From Mikania micrantha (taxonomy: Eukaryota > Streptophyta > Magnoliopsida > Asterales > Asteraceae), in NCBI GenBank assembly GCA_009363875.1, contig CM018689.1:52887741-52951740 (forward strand): DNA of 64,000 nucleotides, given 5' to 3'. Within the stretch, counting starts at the first letter, position 1; every line of letters begins with the position of its first letter. The notes beneath the pieces were generated by a model. It saw nothing but the letters and a program-made list of their open reading frames with translations, searched no databases and was not told where the DNA came from. Positions 1 to 10,801 of the stretch are shown piece after piece. Made by a program: the position numbers and the translations under genes.

Positions 1-639
1 TGAGTTATGATATTAAAAATATCATCATCATCTTATCTTTCCTGTATTCTTAAATTCAAACAAGCATGCATACAATGATTTATGATAATAAGCAATTTAA
101 TATCAAATAATCAAAGTATTAACAATATGTAAGCAAAAATTTTAAATAAATAAAAGTAACGCATGTTTCTCAGCCCCGAGAGTTTAAAATCAGTAAAGAT
201 TAAAGAAAAGGGGCATATGAACTCACCTGTTGTAGTAAGGTTGACTTAGCTTAAAAGAGAAGAATGCACACGCGCTCTTGTTGCACTTGAGTTTGTTTTA
301 CGACCCTGTATTAAATTTACATTGCATTTGCCATCTGTAAGTATATACCTTAAAGATTTAAGTGCGTGTATGTGTTAGCCCAAGAGTTGGCTAACACATG
401 CGAGTCTCGGTATTGATCTTGGTTCGGCCCTAAACAATTGTAATGATTTTACCGGTCTTTTGTTTATTTGATTTAATCCTTGGAACCACTTATGATTATA
501 CTCAAAACTAAATTGTTTTAAGATCTATGAATTCATTTCCAAAGCTTTGTCATCTTGAACAATTTAATAGATTCATTATGGGTGTGTGTCATACTTAATC
601 ACATTTAATGTCTTAGTTCTTGAATTTAGGTTATCTTGA

Positions 640-1056
640 AGCTCATTGGGCCGAATGTAAGTCGTGGGCCATTGGGTCGATTCTACGTATGTGGATTCTT
701 GTATCACATTGGGCCTCAGTTATTGTGTCACGAAATCATTAGGGCTAGCTTAGTTGTTAATGGGCCCGTTGCTACTAGTGGGCCGAATCTGTGAAATAGT
801 AAGAAAATATCATGGGCCGAATATGTTAAGGAGTTGGGCCTGCATGAATTTTATTAGCTAGTTAATGGGCTTTGTAAACTCCAATTGGGCCTACTCAAAT
901 TCGTGAACTGAGCCCATTATATGAATAGCGTGGCCCAATTAACTCAGATGATTGGGCTGTAAGTTGAGCTTATGGGCTTATTCAATAGAGACACAAAACA
1001 ATCAGGCCTTGGGCCGAACGTATGTTGGGCCTGGGTGTAAAAACATGGGCCGTTTG
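640..1056 (+). repeat. TGGGCC/TGGGCT-rich block inside the LTR
   Basis: More than fifteen TGGGCY motifs, in either orientation, fall in about 420 bases (for example ATTGGGCCGAAT, CGTGGGCCATTGGG, GTTGGGCCTGC, GTGGCCCAATTA). TGGGCY is the plant site-II element bound by TCP factors in promoters of growth and ribosomal-protein genes. Whether this block drives the LTR is inference. Confidence 0.5.
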
Positions 1057-1065
1057 AGACTGTTT

Positions 1066-1400
1066 CACGAATGAGGGAGAAAGGTGGCCGAAGGAATGAT
1101 GGTCCGGTGAATGAAAAAGAAATGGCTGCCGAATAGCATGGATCCACGAATGGCTGGAAGGTGGTCGAATGGTGACCCACGAATGAGATGGCCGGCGCAT
1201 GAGCATGACTGGCCGACGAATGAAGATGGCGAAAGAAGTAGGCCGGCGAATGGAGGAGTGGCCAAATGAGTAGGTTCGAATGAGTATGCGAGTATGAGGG
1301 TCGAATAGAGTCATGCGGCTGAGTCCCTATTCGCCCGTTGATCTTGTGAACACCTCCCTCATTCGCCGAATGAGTGCTGGATAACCTCCATTCGCACGAC
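1066..1400 (+). repeat. Degenerate CGAATG / CATTCG reiteration
   Basis: CGAATG or its complement recurs about every 15-30 bases, often with GGCCG beside it (CACGAATGAG, GGTCGAATGG, GGCGAATGGAGG, ATTCGCCGAATGAG). The same reiteration on the opposite strand fills 47330-47760 of the nested solo LTR, supporting that both are copies of the same LTR segment. Confidence 0.55.
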
Positions 1401-2600
1401 AGATTTCAGCGGCCTCCAATGGTGGTGTCGAGTTCCATCCAGAAATCATGGTGTTTTATCAACAGTTACGGTTGGTAGGACCTATCTCAGATGTGTTGCG
1501 GCCAAGAAAAGGTTCTAGGACCGGTTTTTGAGTGGAGTTCGAACAAGAGATACAAAAACCCTAGTTTTTCAAACTTTGCAGCTCATTTTACCTCGATTTC
1601 AGAAAGTTTGAGCTCCGATCTGTTGTACTTTTGTGTAGAGGGTGTTGAGAGCTTCGTGTAGGTTCGAAAATGGAGTGATTTGGCCAAGTATTGAGGAAGA
1701 TATGGAGGAGAGAAGGTGATTCTTGGTGGTGGTGTGGTGGTAGACGGAAATGGAGGTTGGAGAGAGAAGGAGGAGATGAAAAAAAATGAGAACACTCAAT
1801 TATTTAGGGTTTATATACCCCGCGTGGTGTTCGGGTTCGTTTCGTTTGCTCGGTTCGTGTTTTCGTTACGTTTCCGGAAATTACGCGAAATTTAAATAGT
1901 TTTAAATAAAAGAATTTAATTTAATTATTTTGACGAGTTTCAAAATTGTAAAATGTTATTTATTTGATTTTATTAAATTATTTTCGTTCGTGACGTGTTT
2001 TCGTTTTCGATTCGTCAGATCGCGTCACCTTTCACGCGTAATTCGTTCGAATCGTCACCCGAACGAATACGACAATGGTTTTGCTTTCTGACTTTTGTTT
2101 TCTACTTTTCAGCCATTATTTCAGAACTCTAAACTCACAGATATGTTTGTGTGAATCGTCACCCACGCAAACACACTGTCAGTTCGTTATTATGAAATAA
2201 CACTGTAATTGTGTTTGAATTGTGTTTCCTCACTGTCGGACTCAACTAAACATCCTGTTTTCACATTGTTCTTGTACTGATTCGTCGACCATCTGATTCC
2301 TGTCATCTGTGGACATCAGATCGCAACCGATTTGCTTTCGTTGTTTGCTTGTAAACTGTTGTTTCTCGTGATTCGTTGTGTTCACTGTGTTTAAGTTTTC
2401 ACTTAAACACGCACAACTATTGTTTCAATGTCTGTTGTACTTACTGTATTTAAGCTTGCACTAAAATACGTACAACTGTGTATTGTATTCTGAATTCTGT
2501 TAATGCGATAACTGTTCATGTACATGTATTTACACATAGTATAAAGTGAAAGTACACATACCGTACGGACTTGCCGGACGATCTGGCACTTGATGTTACA

Positions 2601-3512
2601 TGTACCATCAAACCCAGATTAAAACAAGGGAAAATTCGTGCATGCAAGACCATGGGGCTTGCATGTGTGTTTGTGAGCGTGTATGTGCAACATATGATGG
2701 TTCTATGCCATGAGAGATGAATAGACTACCTCTAAAGCTTCTGGAACTTCGAGATGATGGTGATAACAGCTTCTGGACAGCAAGAACCTTCAGAAATCAC
2801 GAGGTGGTGGTGGTTCTTCGAGCTTCCAAGTGAGAAATAAGCTTCGATCTTCCAATGTGGAGCTTCAAAGAGGTTAACAATGGTGGAAAATGGCTGAAAC
2901 AGGAGGTTGAAGATGAAGTTGACCGAGTTGTAGCGTGCAAGAGTGTTTAAAATGATTAAGATAGGTGAAATGATGATCTTGGAAGTTTAAAAAGAAAAAT
3001 CTGCGAATCCAGGTGTCAGGCGTATCGCCTGGCGTGGTGTTACATCATGGTGCGTTACGCGCGGGTTAGAACGGATAAGGCGCTCAATTCCCATCCGCGC
3101 GCATCGCCTGACGTGGGCGTCTCAGGTCAGGCGTACTGCCTGGCCTAAATGTCAAGCCCAATATGCTTGTTTTGTTGTTCTGGGCCCGTTCTTGCCCGTT
3201 TCTCGATCGTAGAACATCGTTTGAGCGTCGTTTGGTCTCGTTTGAACTTCCTAGTTCAATGTGTGAGTGTTTCGTGAAGTTTCGAGTGTTGTGCTACACA
3301 ATGTGCTTGACGTTCACCAACGTTCGTGTGTTTTGACACGTGTGTGCTGTTCGCCGATAATTCCACGAATTATCTAGTCATGTGTCAGTGTTCGTACTGT
3401 CGTGCCACGTGTCACACTAAATTAATCTAATTATAGTGCCACGTGTACAATAAGCATTTAAATAAATATTTAAATAAATACAAAGCTGACCTGGAAAATA
3501 CGAGGTGTCACA
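2601..3512 (-). mobile_element. Fragment of a second LTR, beginning TGTGACACC on the minus strand
   Basis: The block ends at GAGGTGTCACA (3512), whose complement TGTGACACCTC is a typical LTR start in plant gypsy elements. It carries GC-rich segments of the type GGCGTATCGCCTGGCG and GGCGTACTGCCTGGCC (about 3015-3145), resembling a GC-rich segment at about 32300-32430. The sequence is interrupted at 2600/2601 by the other LTR, so the two are nested. No coding potential is seen. Confidence 0.45.
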
Positions 3513-4596
3513 CATTAGTAACCATTGATTCAAAAATTGGGTGGATGATGTTGAAAAAGAAGATTGGATGGTTAAATATTAAAAAAATGGGATAAAGGAC
3601 AAAAAGGTACAACAAGGTTAAATTGGTAAAATACTTATTTGTACTATTTGTATATTAAATTAAAAGTACCTCTTTTTGAAGAATTCTACATATGTACTAT
3701 TTGTGATATTAAATTAAAATACATATTTATGTAATGTCATTTGATCTTTTAATATATTTTGTATTATGTTACATTAAAGTTACATAATTTAAAACTATTT
3801 CAGCTACGTACTTTTTATTTGTATTATGTTACATCAAAATTACATGATAAAATGGTGGGAGCTTTGGTGGGAGGTGTCGTGACGAGGATGAATAGAGAAA
3901 GGTGGTTGTGTGAAGAGGGGGATTCCGACTAATTATGTAACGTGGTTCAATTTTATTAATTTTATATACGTAACCAATTGTTAGATGTATGTTACATTGA
4001 CATTACATAAAAATTACATATATGTAATTTTAACATCTATGTAACACATATATCTTCCAAAAAAAAATAATCTGGTTATACTAACTTTACATATGTAATT
4101 TGCATGTAAACATACGTTTAAAAATATTTGTGCAAAAAAAGAAAAGAAAACAAAAAAAAAGAATACAAATTATGAAATATTGAGTAAAATATAAAATTTG
4201 TAACATCATATTCTAGTTACACTAACTTTAAATATGTAACAATAACGTAACATAATGAAATGTTATAGAATGTACCATTAAAAAAATTAAAACAGTATAA
4301 TAATACAATTAATGAAAAGTTTTGCATGAAAATTATAAAAAAAATTAATAATTAATACACTAGATGGAAAATACATTTTGTAACATGAACTTAATGGAAA
4401 ATACACATAACCTACAGTGTTATGTGTAACATTAGTGTAACAACTTAATTATATTTTAAACGTTAAATCTCAAAAAGAATAACTTAGAAAAACTGATATT
4501 ATATATAGAAAAATAATTTTGTATCTTTAAAATTGTGTACATACAAAATAAAATGAATTTATTTTTATGTTTTTTAAGAAATCAAGTCATGAATAC
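3513..4596. other. AT-rich intergenic DNA without genes
   Basis: Contains repeated short phrases such as ATTATGTTACATTAAAGTTACAT and ATGTAACATTA in both orientations, which look like eroded repeat debris. No open frame with recognisable content. Confidence 0.5.
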
Positions 4597-4820
4597 TTTT
4601 TTTTTTTGAACGGCTTGGTACAACGACACCCAAGACGGGATTTCAACCGTCCCCTCGGATTTGACGCTCTGGGGCGTATGCCCGAGCCCACCCCAGGAGG
4701 AACCCCACAACTGGGTAAACCCCCTGACCTTGCTTCAGCAAATATGCCTCAGCCCGGATTCGAACCCAAGACCTCCCATAGGGAAGTCAAGGGGGTAACC
4801 ATTAGGCTAGAAGCCCTTGG
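4597..4820 (-). mobile_element. tRNA-derived SINE, minus strand
   Basis: On the minus strand it starts CCAAGGGCTTCTAGCCTAA, with a Pol III A box (TAGCCTAATGG, 4799-4809) and a perfect B box (GGTTCGAATCC, 4756-4766), spaced as in a tRNA-derived promoter. The body is about 150 bases, and the 3' end is GCCGTTC followed by an A run (T4597-T4607 on the plus strand). Length and layout fit a plant SINE. The GCCGTTC(C)-A(n) terminus is the same as that of the LINE at 17165-21250, as expected if the LINE supplies the reverse transcriptase. No convincing target-site duplication was found. Confidence 0.8.
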
Positions 4821-6120
4821 TTTTTTTTGATTTGATGTAGAAGACATATTTTATTGTAAAAGGTACAAATATGAAACAATCAATAATTAAGTTCTTATGT
4901 AGTATGAAAAAATAACAAATTATGATATTTTATAAAAATGACAAACAATAAAATATAAAAGTGTATATAAAAGACATGTTCAATTAGTCCGTTGAGATGT
5001 ATCATAAACGTAACTTGAGTGTTAGTTTCTATAATATTGGATTATAAGAATCTGATTGTATAAAATATAACTAACCATAAAAAAATATAGAGTATACGTA
5101 ATATTGTTATGAAATAATATATACTTTTTTTTATTTAAATATAACGAGAATGCAAAATTCGGGAATTTATTATGAAATTATGCGTTAGAAAAAAGGAATA
5201 TTACTTCAAAAAAAGAATATGAAAAAATTCAAAAATTTTAGGTATAACAATAAATATACACAATACCCTCGACCAACGTATCATAGATGTAACAACGACA
5301 ACACTTATATACAACTAGCATATTATCAATTTTTTTTCAATTAAAAAATTATGGTGTGGAAATAAAAGAGGGGGAATATTTAATTTTTTTGTTTTTGATT
5401 TAAATTTGAAGAGAGAGAATGTGGTTAATAAATAAAATAGTTTGTAGTGGTACATGTGAAGAAAATGACCTAATTGTTATATTAGGTTATTAAAAAGAAA
5501 GAATGATGTGACAAATTGTGGACCAAGTATTGGGTTTCCATAGTTTCCTCATCTTATGAGGGTTTCCAAAATATACATGCCCTATATATATTTGTTATAC
5601 GAGTTTTAACTCAAACTTGAGGCTAGTAGAGTTGGTAGATATGTTTGTGTAGATATAAAGGGTCAAAGGGATTGAGTCCCTTCCCTTTTTATTTTACCAA
5701 ATTTTCTTTTTCTATTTTTAAAATATTATTTTTTTCGAATTGTGACGTGCTATTAACAATCACATTTTTGTATAAATATTAATCAAAACCGAGTCAATTT
5801 ACGTTTTCATTTGGGTTAACTACGGTATATTTTCTTTTCAAATACACTTTTGGGTTTCGTAATTCTAGTTTAACGTGATATTTTAGCTACATTGCGCTTG
5901 TTAGTAAAACAATAGAGAAAGTTTTAAATAAGTTTATTATTAAAAAAAAAAACTTAAAATCAATTGTAACGAAAGTCCTAATTCGTCATTTTTTTGATGC
6001 ACAATTGCCACCAATAAATTGATACCCCCTTGGTTGTTAATCCCAAATCGATACGTGTAAATTGTAACCCCTAATCTTCCCTTACGCAGCGTAATTCTTC
6101 TCGATCAAGATCCGTTTAGC
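4821..6120. other. AT-rich intergenic DNA upstream of the SPRING-like gene
   Basis: No gene is seen. The last 100 bases or so (GTTTAGCCCTGCATTCTC onward) probably enter the 5' leader of the gene at 6700; no clear TATA box could be chosen. Confidence 0.4.
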
Positions 6121-6183
6121 CCTGCATTCTCAAGACCAATCTAATCATACCAACGCAAGAGAATTAGGGTTCTTAAATCCATG

Positions 6184-6583
6184 GTAACCTTCCCTTTCAT
6201 GTGTTTATGTTCATTTTCAATTTATATTATCGTGATTTAAGCAACGAATGGATTGATCTCAACTCCAACTACGATAAATGTTGGCAAATCCTGTTGAGTA
6301 GTATTTGACATGCGATCCATTGAATATCGGCATGAATTCTAAACTAATTGCTCATGATAATCGACTTTATAACATCTGTTAAGTAGAATAATTATGGTTT
6401 TGGTGTTCAAAAGGGAATTGTTATCTGCAGTATGATAATAGTTGCTCATGATAAATAACTTTCTAACATGATAGTTGTTATTGAAACTTGTATTAATATT
6501 GCTTTCCATTTTTGAAATTTATGATGCTTTATAACCTTGTGATCCTGCTTAATATTTGTTATTTGATTTTTTCATCGTTGCAG
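6184..6583 (+). other. Probable 5'-UTR intron of the SPRING-like gene
   Basis: A donor at ATG/GTAACC (6184) and an acceptor at CATCGTTGCAG (6583), preceded by a T-rich tract, bound a 400-base intron. The leader then continues to the ATG at 6700. The ATG at 6181, abutting the donor, does not open a useful frame. Confidence 0.5.
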
Positions 6584-6699
6584 CTAGACATTACAAGAAT
6601 ATCGGTCTGTGTTCTAGATTTTTAGGCTTGAAATGATCAATTGGAACATTACATTCTAACATCACAGTGGTGGGATAATAATTTGAGTTTGATTAATAC

Positions 6700-7500
6700 A
6701 TGGATTTCAAATTAAGCTTGGTGCTGATATTAATGTTGACATCAACAATAGTTGCCATTAGAAAGGATATCAGTTTTATAGAAACGCAAATATGCAGAAC
6801 AACAGTTCAAGGAAGATACTTAATAACTGATCATACTGGGTATGTATGTGATGCCTTGTCACTAGATCCTAAATCACACTGCTGCCGTGTAAAAAGAGAT
6901 CAATACAGCTGTCAAGGCTGCAATCTTGTTTCACAATGCTGCAAATCCTATGAATATTGTGTTTCATGCTGCTTAAATCCCGAAAGAACACATGTAAATC
7001 AAGTATTAAAAGTGAAAATTGCTAAACCAGTAACTTCTGGGACTTATTCGAGTTTATTTGACTACTGTGCTGGAAGATGTAGGCATAATTCCGAGAGTGT
7101 GATTCATGAAAACGCTTATGTGAGTGAATTTCATCATTGTTTTGCACCACCATCCAACAATTCGGTTGGAATTAGTGATACACAAGTAGAAGTGCGGTTA
7201 ATTGGTATTAATGTTATGGTTGGCAAACAAGGGGAATCGTGTGATTCTGTTTGTAAATCAGTTGGGCAGTCATGTGTGCCAAGTAAATTTTCATTTATTA
7301 ATGAATGTGGAATTATGCAAAAGTATATGAAATGTAGAGGCTTGTGTCTTGCAAGTATTGGTTCTGACCAACCGGCTGAGGTGGCTGAGGATGCACCTAG
7401 AAATTTGAACCCGGGTGCATGTTTATATACACGAAGACCGTCAATGCTTTCATGTGATGGGTTCCATCAGCATACAAAGAGGCTTTGCCCTTGTGCTTAG
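6700..7500 (+). CDS. SPRING/C12orf49-like cysteine-rich membrane protein with extra C-terminal cysteine domain
   Basis: The predicted protein is 266 residues in one exon. Residues 5-20 are a hydrophobic signal anchor. Residues 32-147 match the SPRING (C12orf49, UPF0454) family: CRTTVQGRYLITD, then C50, the CC pair at 61-62, CxxC at 71-74, SQCCKSYEYCVSCCLNP (78-94), and the CxxxC...HEN(A/T)Y block (123-140) ending in HHC at 147. In mammals SPRING is a Golgi/ER membrane protein needed for activity of site-1 protease on SREBP. Residues 162-266 form a second cysteine-rich segment (ESCDSVC, QSCVPS, ECG, KCRGLC, ACLYT, LSCDG, RLCPC) that I recall resembling the tail of GlcNAc-transferase V (MGAT5). 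One N-glycosylation sequon (N153-N-S) lies between the domains. Plants lack SREBP but have site-1 protease acting on bZIP17/28, so a role there is an inference. The start is the first ATG, directly before the signal anchor. Confidence 0.85.
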   Translation: MDFKLSLVLILMLTSTIVAIRKDISFIETQICRTTVQGRYLITDHTGYVCDALSLDPKSHCCRVKRDQYSCQGCNLVSQCCKSYEYCVSCCLNPERTHVNQVLKVKIAKPVTSGTYSSLFDYCAGRCRHNSESVIHENAYVSEFHHCFAPPSNNSVGISDTQVEVRLIGINVMVGKQGESCDSVCKSVGQSCVPSKFSFINECGIMQKYMKCRGLCLASIGSDQPAEVAEDAPRNLNPGACLYTRRPSMLSCDGFHQHTKRLCPCA

Positions 7501-9129
7501 AAAATTTTCTGGTTAGCAAACTTATGGTAACATTTCCTTTAGAATTACTTATCATTGCTTTTATTAATTATTGTGATTTGGTTATCACTTCTGTTATTTT
7601 TATTCTGGTTATTGATTATGTGATTATTGTGACTTGAAAGCATAATAATCATTTTAGTGTTTAGATGAACTATATAAACTTATTTTTTATCCGCTCCATA
7701 CTTGCCACAACAGGAACAAGAAAAAACATAAGTTATGGTTACTTTTTTAAACTTTATATTAAATATTTTTTCTTCAGTGATGTTTGTTTTTATATTATGG
7801 AAAAAGGCATATTTTGTAATAATTTGTTATAATTTTAAATTTGATATTTTAACAATATATAATAATGCTGTTTTTGGTCATTCTATCATTACTTCCTTAA
7901 ATGTCAAATTATGCTAAACACTCACCCAGCTGATTTCATTTGATTATCTTAACTTCAAACACGCAAGTGCATCCAAACACTGGTACCTGCATCATGTTCA
8001 ATTTGTTTGATTTTAATCATTCAATATCACATAACCTTTTTCAAAACACACATTGAAACGCTCATGTAGAAGTTGAAATATATCAAATTGTCTCAATTGT
8101 AACTTTTTTGTACTTTAAATCAGACTCACTGGAAGTGAAACCGCTTGCTTTATGCAGAACCTAGCAGATGAATATGTTGCATCAGGCATGTAAACTTACC
8201 AAGACCAGGTTAGGAAAAATCATATACTTGTCATCAGTTTATATCTGGTACTAAATTCATGATCAAAATGGAAGATTAAGAAAAGTTTTGTGTTTGTTTA
8301 AAACTGTTTATTGAAAAATGGAAATTCATTTACTTATAAATTCATATTTTGGCCTAATTCAATCGCGTATCTGGCGCCTGTTGGTTTGTTTTTATGCGCA
8401 TATGTTCTAGATGTAGCAAGTGTTCAACTTAATGTATGTTTTGGCTTAATTGGATCACGTATCTGGCTCCTGTCAGTAGAAAGCAATTCATCAATGTGCA
8501 CTACTACCGCCTATATTTTAGCTTCCTTTGTTTTTCTCATTGTTTTTTCCAAAGGAGACTTTTTTTGCACCCAGGTGAAAACACTTTGCCCTCATCATTG
8601 TTCCCAGTCTCTACCTGCATATAGCATTATTATTTATTTGTTATGAACCACAATTAAATACCTAGCTCTTCAATTTTGGAAGATTTACATGGGTTTGTCA
8701 TGGGTGAAAGTGTACATCTTTTTTAAGTATTTTTTTTAAATGCAACATGAATCAAGTAACAACGACATATAGCAGAACATAAAACATACAAAAACTGTGT
8801 CATAAGTAGATAGAATAAGCATTATGTTGTTGCTACTGTTATTTCTATCTATATGTTGCTACTTGAATCCTGTTACACTTTAGTTTTAATTGTCTATCAT
8901 ATGTTGCTATTTGATTCTTTTATGTTCTCAAGGTACATATTTTTATGTCTGTTATGTCTTACATATTCTTCTCTCTCTCTGTTTTTTTTTTTTAATGTGT
9001 GTGTACTAGACACATGTTACTTGCTTATGTTTTCATGTTTTACATGCTCTTTTATGTGTTTTCGATACTTGTTACATGTGGTTATTATATGTATGCTTTT
9101 ATGCTTGTTTACAAGTTAAGGGTCTCCGT
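7501..9129. other. 3' region of the SPRING-like gene and intergenic DNA
   Basis: Low-GC sequence. A 3'-UTR intron may run from about 7526 (GGTAACATTTCC) to 7713 (CCACAACAG). Around 8348-8382 and 8440-8474 the phrase TTTTGGCYTAATTSRATCRCGTATCTGGCKCCTGT occurs twice, about 92 bases apart (a diverged local duplication). Open frames here (7735-7917, 8311-8646, 8853-9119) have no recognisable protein content and strongly AT-biased codons. Confidence 0.4.
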
Positions 9130-9550
9130 TATGCCTGGCAAAATGGGCGGGTTGAGTCGGGTTGGGTAACGGGTCAGAAGGGGTTCCGGTCAGAACGGGT
9201 TCGGGTCAGGATGGGTGCGGTCAGAACGGGTTTTAAGCAAAATCAGTTCGGGTCTAAATGGATTATTCTTAAAAAACATCAATTTAATTTATCTTTTGAT
9301 GTGTTATAAGTAAACAAATAGTCCATTTGGATAATTTTTAGTGACTTTCTCATCAAATATATTATTAATCATTATTAAATATTTGAATCCATTGCATTTG
9401 CATACTTTCTTGGTTACCCGTCTTGACACGCATTATGTTTAAGTGCTACATATCTCAACCCATTCAATATTATGATGTTAACCATTATACTACAATTCTT
9501 TACCCAAACCAACTCATTTCCTTTGATACGGATAAAAATTGCCACCTCTA
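9130..9550. mobile_element. hAT-like MITE with 8-bp target duplication
   Basis: The 421-bp element begins TATGCCTGGCAAAAT and ends ATTGCCACCTCTA, imperfect terminal inverted repeats of the hAT type (TAGRGGTGGCAAWWT). It is flanked by GTCTCCGT (9122-9129) and GTCTCTGT (9551-9558), an 8-bp duplication with one transition. The left part carries the GGGTCGGGTTGGGTAACGGGTC-like reiteration common in plant hAT MITEs. It has no coding capacity. Confidence 0.75.
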
Positions 9551-10801
9551 GTCTCTGTGTGTGTGGCGTCTTCATTAAATTGGTTAGAGGTAAGGTTTTC
9601 TATCCTTTCTCCCTTTACAAACCCTTCTTTTTGAGTAAGATTTACATGATATGTTTGTTTGATTGGCTGGCGACTAGAATTCTTGATTTGATATTTTAAA
9701 GGGTATATGTCACAAACAACATTATGAATTGTATAAAAAAGAGCTTTAGAAAGTTCAAATAATAGTTCGTAAATTGTTTGGTGGTTTGTTCGTTTATGTT
9801 TGTTCGTTTAATAAACGAACATGAGCTTGAAATTCCGTTTGTTTAATTAAATAAACGAACATGAATAGATGCGATGTTCGTTCATTTGTGTTTGTGAACG
9901 TTTAATAATGTATTCGTATACGTTCATTTATTATGGTTATCAGTTAAATTTGTTTTATATTATTAAATTTTTAGTTTAAAAATTTTTAGTTTATCATAAT
10001 ATTTAAACTAAAAAATCTAGCCATTTGCATTTGTATTTTGTGAAAAAAATAGTACTTTGAAATTTAATTCTAACATTAGTTTGAGGTAATTTAATTATGA
10101 TTACGATTTTTTACTTTTGATTTGTTTTAAGATAATTATATGTTTTTCTAATCGCAATATATGTTTTCCCACTTTTTTTTGGAAACATAACGTAACACTT
10201 TTAAAACCTCGAATCAACGTGTTGATTTCAAGCCATTTTACTTTAATAAATTAATAATTTACATTTTTAAATGTAGTGTTGTTGTTTGAATGTCATTTAT
10301 TTTGTAAAATATTATTATATAATCTAAAATTTAAAACAAGTAATCTTTTGTATGTGATTACTGTGTAAAAGTTAAAACGCAATCATAAGTTTCATCATTT
10401 TCCATAAATTAGAATCCACCCAATGAGCGATTGTGAACCTAACTAAATATCACTAATCAAATTCATATAAATATTTAAATTTTTAAAAAATATAAGTAAT
10501 TTTATTTTGAATTTATCTATATTGTCAATAAGTCTTAGTGTAATACGACTTATATGGGTGAACAAGGTTAAATGTTTCTTAAAGTGTGTCAACTATTGGT
10601 TGTTGTATTGAAATGTTTTACATTCACTACACATTTATGTTTGTTTGGTCTCTAGGCTATTTTTCAACGTCTTGCATAATGGTTTATTGATGTGTTTTTT
10701 CAATCTTTGCTAAAAAGCATCGTAAAACCTGCAACGAATCTTTTATTGATATGTTTTTTCAACGTCTTGCAAAATGGTTTTTATCTGCTTCCATGATAAT
10801 C
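9551..10801. other. AT-rich intergenic DNA with a GTTCGTTTA palindromic block
   Basis: No gene. About 9775-9925 holds repeated GTTCGTTTAATAAACGAAC palindromes and near copies, typical of eroded hAT debris. The segment from 10554 onward is the first copy of a local duplication (separate entry). Confidence 0.45.
10554..10745. repeat. Upstream segmental repeat, copy 1
   Basis: About 190 bases starting ATGGGTGAACAAGGTTAAATG match 15721-15910, including the phrases TTTCAACGTCTTGC and CAATCTTTGCTAAAAAGC. Each copy lies upstream of an A-type F-box gene (11306 and 21469), so it marks the 5' part of the duplicated unit. Confidence 0.75.

Larger units (their letters stand above)
1..2600 (+). mobile_element. 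Large LTR fragment (gypsy-type), left end outside window
   Basis: The stretch is homologous, in the opposite orientation, to the nested element at 46235-50173: around 161-215 it shares a block with the reverse complement of about 48600-48680 (ACGCATGYTTCTYAGCC, then AAAAGGGGCA and GAACTCAC). Both end in GGCACT(T)GATGTTACA, here at 2600. I therefore read it as the 3' part of a multi-kilobase LTR in plus orientation. It has no conserved coding region; minus-strand open frames near 944-1314 and 1583-1799 look like chance products of a biased, reiterated sequence. It appears to sit inside another LTR that resumes at 2601. What kind of gypsy element it came from cannot be decided because no pol is attached. 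Confidence 0.6.

Noticed and set aside
944..1314. Minus-strand open frames of 78, 110 and 66 codons
   Set aside because: They overlap each other in different frames within the CGAATG reiteration of an LTR; composition follows the repeat (His/Ser/Phe/Pro-rich).
4567..4830. 87-codon plus-strand frame
   Set aside because: It is the antisense of a SINE; the absence of stops follows from the GC-rich tRNA-like sequence.
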